In this document: piece after piece, positions 54,743-63,135 of the stretch | Layout of the letters: every line of letters starts with the position of its first letter | Numbering within the stretch: position 1 is the first letter of the stretch | Made by a program: the position numbers and the translations under genes | Source: Roseiarcus sp963770275 | GTDB lineage: Bacteria; Pseudomonadota; Alphaproteobacteria; Rhizobiales; Beijerinckiaceae | DNA: 64,000 bases | NCBI GenBank assembly: GCA_963770275.1 | Contig: CAVYPD010000006.1 | Span: 17,330-81,329, forward strand | Reading direction: 5' to 3' | Notes under the pieces: generated by a model | The model's input: only the letters and a program-made list of their open reading frames with translations | Database searches by the model: none | What the model was told of the DNA's origin: nothing

Positions 54743-57110
54743 TCACAACGTCGCCCCACCCAGGCGCGGCGAAGCCGCTTCCCTGACCTCCGCGGCGGCG
54801 GCCTGGCGCGCCGCGCTCACCATGTCGCCCGTCAGCGCCTGGATGGATCGGACAGCCTCCTGTTCCGCTGCCCCTCGAACCGCGACGCGCGCCTCGATCG
54901 CCTGCCCCGCGCCGAGCACCATCGCCGCCGCCTGCCGCGCATCCGCTGCCGAAACCCCCGCCGCGATCTCGATACTTTCGATGAACGCCCTTGTTTCTTC
55001 CGCGCGCCCGCCGTCTCGCGCATAGAGCGGCGCTGGCGTCGACGGGGCTTTCGGAGGGCGGCTGGTTGCGGCGAGCATCATCGCCTGGAGCGGCGCGTGG
55101 GGCGCGAGCGCGGCGATCTCCTCGGCCGACAGCGGAGCTTCACCGGCGGCCTCAATCGCCGCCTCCACGCATTCCATGCCCGGTCGCCCGGAGGCGGCCG
55201 CGTCAGAGAACGCCTTCAGCATCGCCGCAAGCGTTGCCGACTTCTCTGTCCTCGCCGTGCCGAGACCGCGTTCGAGCGCTTCCAGAGCGGAGGTCACGGG
55301 TCGGGTCGAGGCTTTCAGCGCCTCGGCGTCGGGCGGCGCCAAGACCACGGGACGGTTGAGCCGCATCGGTCCTCTCGCGTCGATGTCGGCGTGAAACAGC
55401 TTTGCGTGGATGCGGCGGCCGCCGAACAAGATGATCGCCTCGCCCTCGATCAGGCTCTGCAGATCGCGCCAGTCGACGCCGGCGACCTCTCGGACCTCGG
55501 CCGAGCGGCTTTCCGCATATTCGCCCGTCCCGCCGCCCTCATAGCTCGTCGCCTGGGTGACATAGGTCTTGCCGGCGGTGTCCTCGATCCATTGCCGGGT
55601 GCGGTTGGCGTCCTGCTGGCGCATCGCGACCGTCAGGTTGCCGTTGCCGAGCAGCGACTGGGTCTTTTCGCCGAGCCGCGCCCAAATGCCCGAGACTTCC
55701 TGGAACCCGAGCCAGAACATCATGTTGAGGCCGCGGCCCTGGGCCAGCATACGGTCCATGCCGCTCGTCGCGTAATAGCCGACCTCGTCGAGGACGACAT
55801 GAAAGGGCGCCACCCCCATGCCGGGCTTGTTGGCGACGATCACATCGGAATCGCCCTCGAGACGCGCGCCGAGCATCTGCGCCATCATGCCGCGCAGCGA
55901 CGCGACCACGATCTTGCCCAGCGCCGCCAGACGTTCGTCTGAGCTTTCGAGGGCGGGGAGGTTCACGACCAGGATGCGTCGGTTGAGAACCACGTCGCGC
56001 ATGTCGACGTCCGACTGCCGGACCTTGAAGATGTGGCCGAGCGAGACGCCGAGCAGCTGGAAGGTGTGCGTGAAGTAGAACTGGGCGAAGCCGTGCTGCT
56101 TCGACGGCTCCTCGGTCTTCTGTCGGTTCCAGTCGAGGCTCATGTCGTAAGAAGGCAGTTCGCCGAGATAGGCTTGCAGCGGATAGATCAGATCCTCGGG
56201 CATTTCCGGGCACGGGAATGTCTGTCGTCTCGCCGGTGATCGGGTTCCTGACCTCGAACACCCGCTTCGTCGCGACCTTCCAGATGCTGCGCAACTCGAA
56301 GGAAAGCCGGATGGTCTCGATATTGAGCGGCACGCCCTTATGGTCGCGCATCCAGACGAGGACGGGCGTCAAGGTGCCGACCAGCGCCACCGCGCGCTCG
56401 CGAAAGACGCCGTTGGCGTCGCCCGGGGCCGGCTCGCCGAGCAGGCTCGACAGCATCTCGCCGATCGCGTCGGCGTTGCCGACCGCGAACGGGTTGAACC
56501 GGTTCGAATCCTTGACGCCCGAGGCGACCATGAAATTGAGGCAGAGGACGTCGTCCTCGCGTCCGAACCGCCGCGCGAGCGCCAGAACCTCGCCGTAAAG
56601 CTTGTTGTCGGCCTTGCCGTCGACGATCACGAAGCCCGAGGCGTGGGTCAGCGCATTGGCGAGGAACGACAGGAGCGCCGTCGTCTTGCCCGCGCCGGTC
56701 GTGCCCGGCACGGTCGCATGCTGACGGCCATCCTCGAAGGCGATCCAGAGCTCCCGGCCGTTGACGTCCTTGCCGAGATGGATCGAACCGTCGGCCATGC
56801 GCGGCCGGCGTCCCTTCGGCGAGGGATGGTTCCAGTCGCGCATGCGCGCCGTTCGGGGCAGGCGAAGCGGCAGGGTGACGCGCCGGCTCATCACGAGCCC
56901 CGCATAGAGGAGCGAGGCAGGCGTAACGAAGTTCACGGACGCTGGCTCGACGAACATCAGCATGGCGCCGCCGGCGAGCAGCACGCTGGAGAATTCGCTC
57001 ATCATCGCCGACCACATGCGGGTGGTGATCGGACGGATGTCGCGCAGGCGCTGCGCGCCCGAACGTTCGAACCGTTCCTGCGGCCCGACGATTTCCCGCT
57101 GACCCATCAT
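54743..57110 (-). CDS. Type IV coupling protein, DotL/IcmO (TrbC-like), one frameshift
   Basis: Rejoined about 788 residues. Two membrane helices (38-75), Walker A VPGTTGAGKTTALLSF at about 136-144, VIVDGKADNKLYGEVLALAR, a second domain with FHVVLDEVGYYATSGMDR (Walker B) and MMFWLGFQEVSGIWARLGEK, and a long Ala-rich C-terminus. DotL-type proteins receive the relaxosome at the inner membrane and feed it to the secretion channel. The shift near 56207 (CCCGGAAATGCC, one extra base) joins IPVP to EMPEDLIYPLQAYLGELPSY. The ATG at 57110 overlaps the previous stop. Confidence 0.82.
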
Positions 57111-57619
57111 CGCCTCCCGGTCGACCCGGTCATTGGGCCTCCCTTATTGCTGATGCAGGCCAAATGTCCCGGGACCCGGCTCGCTCTCGGCCGCGCCTGT
57201 GGAAGCGGGCGATTGGGCGGGGCAGGCTCAGACGGCGCGGGGATTGGGTTCGATTGCGACCCAGGGGTCGCCACGGGGCTCCCAAGATCATCGAGGCCGG
57301 CGACGGCGCTCGGCCGCGGGTGGTAGGCCGTCAGAACGAGCGTCGCCATGGCTCCGAGCCCCACACAAACGACGAAACCGAGGACGCGCGCGAACCAGCC
57401 TCGCCGCTTCGGCTGCGGGTTCGAGGCGACCGCCAGCCGCTCGAGCTGAGCCTCACGCAAGGCATCGCGGAACCCCTCGCGAATCGCCCGCTGGATCTCG
57501 CTCGCGTCCGGGTTGAGAGCGCCGACGCTCATGGGATGAAGCCGGATGTCGATCCGAAGCCGGGAAGGGTCGCGCTCGTCGAGCACGGCTTCCACGCTCG
57601 CCCTATCTTCGACCAACAT
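57107..57619 (-). CDS. One-helix protein between DotM and DotL
   Basis: 170 residues from ATG 57619, with AAGGAG 6 bases before it. A soluble N-terminal part (LVEDRASVEAVLDERDPSRL), then a single membrane helix (WFARVLGFVVCVGLGAMATL) and a Pro-rich tail. It stops in an ATGA overlap with the coupling protein. The DotM frame continues into it without a stop codon in this sequence, so a fusion protein is possible. No known family. Confidence 0.6.
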   Translation of the reverse strand: MLVEDRASVEAVLDERDPSRLRIDIRLHPMSVGALNPDASEIQRAIREGFRDALREAQLERLAVASNPQPKRRGWFARVLGFVVCVGLGAMATLVLTAYHPRPSAVAGLDDLGSPVATPGSQSNPIPAPSEPAPPNRPLPQARPRASRVPGHLACISNKGGPMTGSTGRR

Positions 57620-58865
57620 ATCTTTCTCCTTCGCTCGTGCGAGACCTGACGGGCGCCGGCCACGTAGGGCCGGCCTGAGGGCCAGCATGCGGACTAGCGG
57701 CGCGAACAAGAAACGGGATTCGTTCAGCCCGTCTTTGGGTCGGATCGCGGCGATCGCCTCATCAAATTCCGGGGTCGGAATCGGCACGCCGACCGCGCGT
57801 TCGGCCGCCCAATGGGCGCCCGCGCCGATCGCCTCGACCCGCATGCTCGGATGGGGGTGCGCAATGAGCGCATCCGACTCGAAGCCGAGCGCATGCAGCG
57901 CGTACCAGAGCCGGCGATCGACGAGCTTCAGGAAGGCGAACTGCGCCGGCGCCAGAACGCCGCTCCTCAAGCGCGCTTGGTTCAGGACCGACATGAGGCC
58001 TGGCGTCGTAAAATGATGCTTCTCCATGACGTCGACGGCCCAGGCGGCGACTTCCACCGTCGTGAGCACGCGATCGGCGAGGGCGACCGTCTGCAAATCG
58101 AACGCGAGCGGCTCTTCCGGCCCGGCCCCGCTACCGGCTTTGACGCGTCGGCAACCCTTCCGACAGGAGTCCAAGCAGCGCGGCCGCTTCGTCGCGGCGC
58201 TGCACGCCCTGCAAGGCGAAGACCGCGAGCATGCAGCGCACGGGCTCAGAAGCCGCGGCGGGCCCCATCCACCGCCCTCCCAATTGGCGCATGAACTCGC
58301 GGCGGGCCGCCGCCTCGTCGAAACCGCTCTTCTCGCTCGTCGCGTAGCGCGCGACCCACTCATCCGCATGCAGCGCGGCGTCGGCCGGGCGCGGCTCGCC
58401 GGCGCGCAGCTTCGAAAGTTTGAAGCCCCGACCGACGAACGCCGCCGTGCTGCGGGAATGGATCGCCTGCTCGGCCATCAGCTTTTCGAGATCGAAGGTC
58501 CGGGTGAAGCGGGCGTTGCCGGCGCGCAGAAAGCATAGACCCGCCAGCGCCAGAACCAGCGCCATAGCGGGATAAACGAATTCCTGGCCGATGTTGCGAT
58601 AGAGTCGCACGAGCTGACCGAACTGAACTCGGTCTGGATGAGCGCGTTGAACCGCGATGTCGGCGGGCCTAAAGCGGTCGGTCACGACGCCGATCGCCTC
58701 CATCTCAGAGTGGGCGGCCAACAACGCAATCCTGCTGATTTGGGCATGCCAGACCTGCCAACTTGCGCAGCCGAGAATGCACAAGCCCACGACGATCAGG
58801 ATGAGGCTGAAGCCCGTGTAATCGTCGCTACCGATCGCGGCGCCCGCGCGCGAAGACCGAGCCAC
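57620..58865 (-). CDS. DotM/IcmP (TrbA-like) secretion protein, one frameshift
   Basis: About 414 residues from GTG 58865 (GGGGGAGG 6 bases upstream). Two or more membrane helices near the start (FSLILIVVGLCILGCASWQV; YPAMALVLALAGLCFLRAG), then a soluble domain with the IcmP pattern KHHFTTPGLMSVLNQARLRS, GVLAPAQFAFLKLVDRRLWY and ALHALG, and AHPHPSMRVEAIGAGAHW. DotM partners DotL at the inner membrane and helps recognise substrates. A shift near 58140 separates the first 240 residues from the rest. The C-terminal limit is uncertain because no stop occurs before the next gene. Confidence 0.78.
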
Positions 58866-59441
58866 TACCGCCCTCCCCCAGTATCGGCGCTCGCAACGTC
58901 GCGCTGTCGCCTCACGCACCGCCTCGCGCTTGAGGCGCATCGCCTGCTCGTAGACGAGGCGCATGTACTCGAGCTTATGAAGGGGGTCGTGCGAGTGATA
59001 GAGCGCGACGCCCTGCCAAAGATCGCCGTGCGCCTCGTCGAGCGCCTGGCGGAGAATCCAGGCGCCACCCTCGACATTGGCGCAGAAACTGTCTCTGAGC
59101 GCCCGATAGGCGTCCTCAGGCGACGCGCCCCAGTGCCCAGCGATCTTGATAAGCCATGTGTCATTGACCTGCATCGGGCCGATGTCGACGGTGCCATTCG
59201 CGTTCTGACTGACAGCGCCGAGCCGGCCGCCTTCGACGCTGATCAAGAGCACGAGCACGCCCGCAGGCACATGATGAACTTCGGCCGCGGCCTTCAGGCA
59301 CCCCTCGATTAAGGCATCATCGGCTCTCGCCGGAACGCTAACGTTAAGCCCGATCGCCAACGCCGCGAGCGCCGGCGCTGCGCGGAATCGCCTTGCGATC
59401 CTCTCCCGATCGCCCTTCGGTCTGATAGCCGCTCTGATCAC
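58865..59441 (-). CDS. VirB1-like lytic transglycosylase of the dot operon, probable C-terminal frameshift
   Basis: About 192 residues, GTG start at 59441 overlapping the previous stop (GTGA). Signal peptide (RFRAAPALAALAIGLNVSVP), then an SLT-like domain with catalytic Glu in LVLLISVEGGRLGAVSQNAN and GTVDIGPMQVNDTWL, and ALDEAHGDLWQGVALYHSHD. Such enzymes open peptidoglycan for the transfer channel. Near the end a shift lets the frame run into DotM; the alternative frame ends DVASADTGGGR with TAG at 58865-58867, overlapping the DotM GTG by one base, and is preferred. Confidence 0.72.
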
Positions 59442-59871
59442 GCAATCGCCTTTCTGGCTTCGATGCGCGCCGTCGCCTCGTCGAACACGCGCGCCAGATC
59501 CAGCACCATCACCCCGTGAGCGCCCACGACCGCCGCGATCGCCTCCATGACCGACAGGAGGACGCAGGATAAAGCCTCGGCCCGGATCGCCTCGATCCGC
59601 CATGACATGAGCGCGCCGAGATCGCGCTTCAGAGTGAGGTCGAAGCCGCGCCCGGTGACGTCGCGCCAGATCGCCTCTGCGGCGACAAGAAAGACCGGCA
59701 GAAGCCCGTCCTCCGCCGCGGCGGCGTCGAACGGGATGCTGACCAGGTCCCGGCGCGGCCCGTCCTCGATCAGGATGTCCCGGCCTGGCCTCGATCAACG
59801 AGCGCCCGAACGACGCGGGACACCTGCGCGGGATCAAGCGTCTTCAAGGGGACAGCGTCGGTCGTGGTCAT
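59438..59871 (-). CDS. Unknown dot-operon protein, one frameshift
   Basis: About 144 residues once rejoined, MTTTDAVPLKTLDPAQVSRV at the start, then DILIEDGPRRDLVSIPFDAA, FLVAAEAIWRDVTGRGFDL, WRIEAIRAEALSCVLLSVME and a tail VFDEATARIEARKAIA. One missing G near 59790 hides the gene from simple frame searches: the first part stops after 33 codons. GGAGG is 5 bases before the ATG, and both ends overlap neighbours (ATGA with IcmT, GTGA with the transglycosylase), which strongly supports it. No signal peptide. Likely a cytoplasmic accessory; family not recognised. Confidence 0.65.
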
Positions 59872-60116
59872 GCGAACCTCCGGCGCTTCCACGCTGGAAT
59901 CGCCGGACGATAGGGGCCGACAAACCCACGCCGGATCATCCTCAGGGTCGCGGGAACCGTCAGGCCCGCCCAGCTGATCACGGAAAAAAAGATGACGCCG
60001 GTCGCGGCGATATAAAACGTCGTCCAGCTCCAGTAGACGACGAACACTAGGAGCGGCAGGCAGGCCCGCGCATCGAGAAAAACAAGTTTGACCGGTCGCC
60101 CGGTGTCACGCCACAT
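59868..60116 (-). CDS. icmT: IcmT/TraK-like membrane protein
   Basis: 82 residues, matching the small IcmT family: MWRDTGRPVKLVFLDARACL, PLLVFVVYWSWTTFYIAATG, VIFFSVISWAGLTVPATLRM, IRRGFVGPYRPAIPAWKRRR. Two membrane helices. In Legionella and IncI plasmids IcmT/TraK belongs to the Dot/Icm inner-membrane set. It sits 45 bases after DotB and overlaps the next gene by ATGA. Confidence 0.8.
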   Translation of the reverse strand: MWRDTGRPVKLVFLDARACLPLLVFVVYWSWTTFYIAATGVIFFSVISWAGLTVPATLRMIRRGFVGPYRPAIPAWKRRRFA

Positions 60117-60161
60117 GCTGATCGCTCCTTACCCAACCGCCTGTTCATCCGTTTTCCCCGT

Positions 60162-61343
60162 TCACCCGATCTCGCCGCGGACATTTTCCGCCGTTTCTTC
60201 GCTGATCCGGCCTTCGTTGAGCGCGATCCCGATCGCCCTCGCGTAGGACTGGCCGTTGGTTTCCAGCGCCTCGGCGGTGATTTGCGGCCAGTCGTCGGCG
60301 CGGGTGGAGGCGAGGCGCTTGCGATAGGCCGCATCGCAAACGAGGAACTCCCGCAGCGGCGTCCACTTCCCGTCGGTCGAGGGGACGAGGCGCTGGTTGA
60401 TCACAAGGCGCAGCGCCTGGGCGCAGGACGTCATGGCGTCCTTGAGCTGGGCTGGCGGGAGGAGGCTCGCGACGCGTTGCATGGTGAGCGGCACGGTCTC
60501 GGCGTGGATCGTTGTCGCGGTCGCGTGGCCCGAGATCGCGGCCTGGATGGTCGCGATCATGTGTTCGGGCTTGCGGCACTCGCCGATGATGATATCGGTC
60601 GGCTGGCGGCGCATGGCGCCCGCCATGAACTCCTCGAAGCTCTTCACGTTGCGAGGGATCTCGCTTTGCGAGATCGAGCTCGTCGGGCTCTCGACCCGGT
60701 CGAGCAAAAACTCGACCGGCTCGGCGCATTCGATGATGTTGCGATGGGCGTCCGGATCGCGGAGTTTTTCCACCGTCATCGCGCCGATCAGCGTCGACTT
60801 GCCCGAGCCCGTGGCGCCCGAGACGATCATCATGCCCTTTGTCATTCGATAGTGGGCAAGGATCTCCGGTTCGACGTTCTGGCTCGAAAGGGGCTGCGGC
60901 AGGTCGCGCACCGGGCGGATCACAACATGGGCGCCTGCGCCCCGGCTCGCGGTGATGGCTGTCACGTTGCAGCGGAACCGCAGCGTGCCCTTTCTGGGCG
61001 AGCCGATCTGGTACATCACATTGATGTCGGCGCCACCCTGAAGTCGCGCGATGCCGTCCGCCCCATAGAGATGATTGACGATCAGGCTCGCGTCGTTCTC
61101 ATCGAGCGGATCGCGGCTTTTGATCTTGCGATTGACCCCCCACAGGCGGAACGAGGCGGGCTGAAAGGTCGAGAACATCACCTGTTCGGCCCCCAGCCTA
61201 TGGGCATGGGTCAGGAAGGAATCGAGCGCCGGAGCGAGCTTGCGCGGCTCCTTGACCCATCGCTCGTCATGATCGACCCAAGCATAAGGATCAGCGGTAG
61301 TCTCGGGGTCGGCGCTCAGCGCGCTGGAAGGAATGTCGAGCAT
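60162..61343 (-). CDS. dotB: DotB-like secretion ATPase (TraJ-type)
   Basis: 393 residues from ATG 61343; an earlier TTG at 61382 would overlap dotC and has no ribosome site. GSPII_E-type hexameric ATPase: MIVSGATGSGKSTLIGAMT (Walker A), RNIIECAEPVEFLLD, a TDIIIGECRKPEH Walker B, then AISGHATATTIHAET (His box). DotB powers the Dot/Icm channel from the cytoplasm. Intact, third gene of the operon. Confidence 0.88.
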   Translation of the reverse strand: MLDIPSSALSADPETTADPYAWVDHDERWVKEPRKLAPALDSFLTHAHRLGAEQVMFSTFQPASFRLWGVNRKIKSRDPLDENDASLIVNHLYGADGIARLQGGADINVMYQIGSPRKGTLRFRCNVTAITASRGAGAHVVIRPVRDLPQPLSSQNVEPEILAHYRMTKGMMIVSGATGSGKSTLIGAMTVEKLRDPDAHRNIIECAEPVEFLLDRVESPTSSISQSEIPRNVKSFEEFMAGAMRRQPTDIIIGECRKPEHMIATIQAAISGHATATTIHAETVPLTMQRVASLLPPAQLKDAMTSCAQALRLVINQRLVPSTDGKWTPLREFLVCDAAYRKRLASTRADDWPQITAEALETNGQSYARAIGIALNEGRISEETAENVRGEIG

Positions 61344-61351
61344 CCTCGTGC

Positions 61352-62416
61352 TTACTTCGGGCAGCGGCGCGCGCCGCGCCAAACGCTTGCGTTTGCCTGC
61401 AACCCTGGTTGCGAGGTGATGGTAACGATCCGGTCTCCAGCCCTCAGTTCGCTGCCGCCGCCGTCGACCGCCTGCTGTTTGGTCGCGACGCGCGGGTTGG
61501 CGACGACGCCGGCGCGCAAGAGCACTCGGTAACGAGCCATGCCGGTGATGTCGCGTTGCAGCCGGCCAAGATCGTTTAGGAAGATTTCGTTTGCCTGCCG
61601 CTCGCCCTCACCCCAGCCTTCAGCGACATATTTGTTCCAGTATTGGACCTCCTGCTCGGTGCGCGGCAGGACAGCGTCGGCAGGCCGGCCGGGCTCATCC
61701 CAGGTCCTTACGAGATAGGTCCGCCAGTTCGGCGGCGTGGAGCTGAGCTGAGCGATCTTGCTGATCGAGTAGACGCAGGCGGTCTCGCGGGCGATCTGGC
61801 CGCCGTCGCCGAGCGCCATCGCCATCTCGGCTTCCGAGACGACCGGCGGGCGCATGATGATCCGGCTGCCCGGCCTGCGCAAAATCACGTCATCGAAATT
61901 GTAGACGGTGTCGAGAGTCGGCTCGTACCGACGCAACATTGCGTTGATCGCGAACGCCTGCGCTGTGAGCCCGCCGCGCGCGCCATAGGCGAGGCCCGCG
62001 TCATAGAGGATGTTCTGGCGGCCTGCCTCAAGCCCTGCCGCCGCGAGCCCGCTGCCTGGCCGCGTCGCCTGCAGCAATTCGAGCGACAACGGCTTGTCGC
62101 CGCCGACGATCTGCGGCTCGATCAATGCGCCCGTCACCGGCTTGTTGATCGGATTTCCGGTCTCCCGCGCGGCGGCTTCGACCGTGGCGGCCGAAGGCTG
62201 CGGCGGGACCGGCATGACGATCAGACTGTTGTCACCCGTTGGCGGCGTCGCCGTCGTGACCGGGACGGCGAGTTTCTTCGTCGGGACATCAGGCTCGGCC
62301 GACTGCGGCGTCGCGGACATGTCGGCCGCCTTCGCCGGTCGCATGACGGCGACAGAGGTCAGGATGATCGCCGCGAGTGAGACGGCTGCGAGTACGATCG
62401 GACGGCGGTCAGCCAT
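61352..62416 (-). CDS. dotC: DotC-like outer-membrane-complex protein (TraI-type)
   Basis: 354 residues. A signal peptide (VLAAVSLAAIILTSVAVMRP) but no lipobox Cys, unlike Legionella DotC, which is a lipoprotein. The conserved part has AGLAYGARGGLTAQAFAINA, LDTVYNFDDVILRRPGSRII, MRPPVVSEAEMAMALGDGG and NWRTYLVRTWDEPG, the family's central region. DotC helps seat the DotH/DotD complex at the outer membrane. It overlaps dotD by 8 bases. Confidence 0.82.
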   Translation of the reverse strand: MADRRPIVLAAVSLAAIILTSVAVMRPAKAADMSATPQSAEPDVPTKKLAVPVTTATPPTGDNSLIVMPVPPQPSAATVEAAARETGNPINKPVTGALIEPQIVGGDKPLSLELLQATRPGSGLAAAGLEAGRQNILYDAGLAYGARGGLTAQAFAINAMLRRYEPTLDTVYNFDDVILRRPGSRIIMRPPVVSEAEMAMALGDGGQIARETACVYSISKIAQLSSTPPNWRTYLVRTWDEPGRPADAVLPRTEQEVQYWNKYVAEGWGEGERQANEIFLNDLGRLQRDITGMARYRVLLRAGVVANPRVATKQQAVDGGGSELRAGDRIVTITSQPGLQANASVWRGARRCPK

Positions 62417-62886
62417 GATAGATCACCTCGAGGAGCTGATGCTGCGCATCGACCCGGACCGTCGCGACGCCGCCGGCCTGGTCGCCGAGACCGTGAAGAA
62501 TGTCGTAGACCCGCTGTGGAGCCGGATCGACGACGACATTGACCGTTCGCGGCGCATTGCCACTGACGGCCGCGCGGTAGCCGATCGTGTCGGCGAGCTT
62601 CTTCACCGCCCCATCGAGCGCCCCGTTCCACGACATCGCCACCACCCGCTCGAGCTCGCCCGGAACAACCGTCGACTTCGACGCGACGGCCGCTGCCGGT
62701 TGCATCGCGCCGATCCGGACGAGTTCGCCTGCAGTCTCGTCCATGCTCTTCTGGAGCGCGACCTCGGCGTTCGGCATGCCGGGCGTATCGACATTCGTCG
62801 CGACCGGCGTCACGCTGCTGCAGCCTGCGAGCCCGCAAGCGATGAGAACTCGCGGCGAGGAGCGGCGCTTGTGACCTTCGGACCAT
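62409..62886 (-). CDS. dotD: DotD-like lipoprotein (TraH-type), frameshift in the signal region
   Basis: Mature part of about 134 residues reads VATNVDTPGMPNAEVALQKS, ELERVVAMSWNGALDGAVKK and RTVNVVVDPAPQRVYDILHG, a DotD-like domain. Reading upstream, the same frame gives KRRSSPRVLIACGLAGCSS with the lipobox LAGC, so it is a lipoprotein. The ATG at 62886 (GTGGGAG 9 bases before) is in another frame; dropping one base near 62868 joins MVRR to HKRRSS. First gene of the dot operon. The shared 17-base element is 42 bases before the start. Confidence 0.78.
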
Positions 62887-62928
62887 GCTGGTTGGCTCCC
62901 ACTTGGCGATGAGATGAGCTTCGGCGAG

Positions 62929-62945
62929 AGCCGCGCGAACGCGAA
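62929..62945 (-). promoter_or_regulatory. 17-base shared element before the dot operon
   Basis: Minus strand TTCGCGTTCGCGCGGCT, 15 of 17 bases identical to the sites at 36621 and 43840, with GAAAAATTT upstream. 42 bases before the inferred dotD start. Confidence 0.6.
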
Positions 62946-63135
62946 TGCCTTTGCGCAAATTTTTCGGACGCGGGCCGATCCTCTCGCCTGTTCTGAGAGC
63001 TATCTGTTACGGTGGCTTCAAATAACGTGGCCGGCGATTTCAAACGCCGCGCTCACGTTCTTTTGCGACCGGTGGGGCACCAATGGCGTTCGCTCACTCT
63101 GAGAGGCCGTTATTGCCGAGGGAAGGAAAGGCGTG

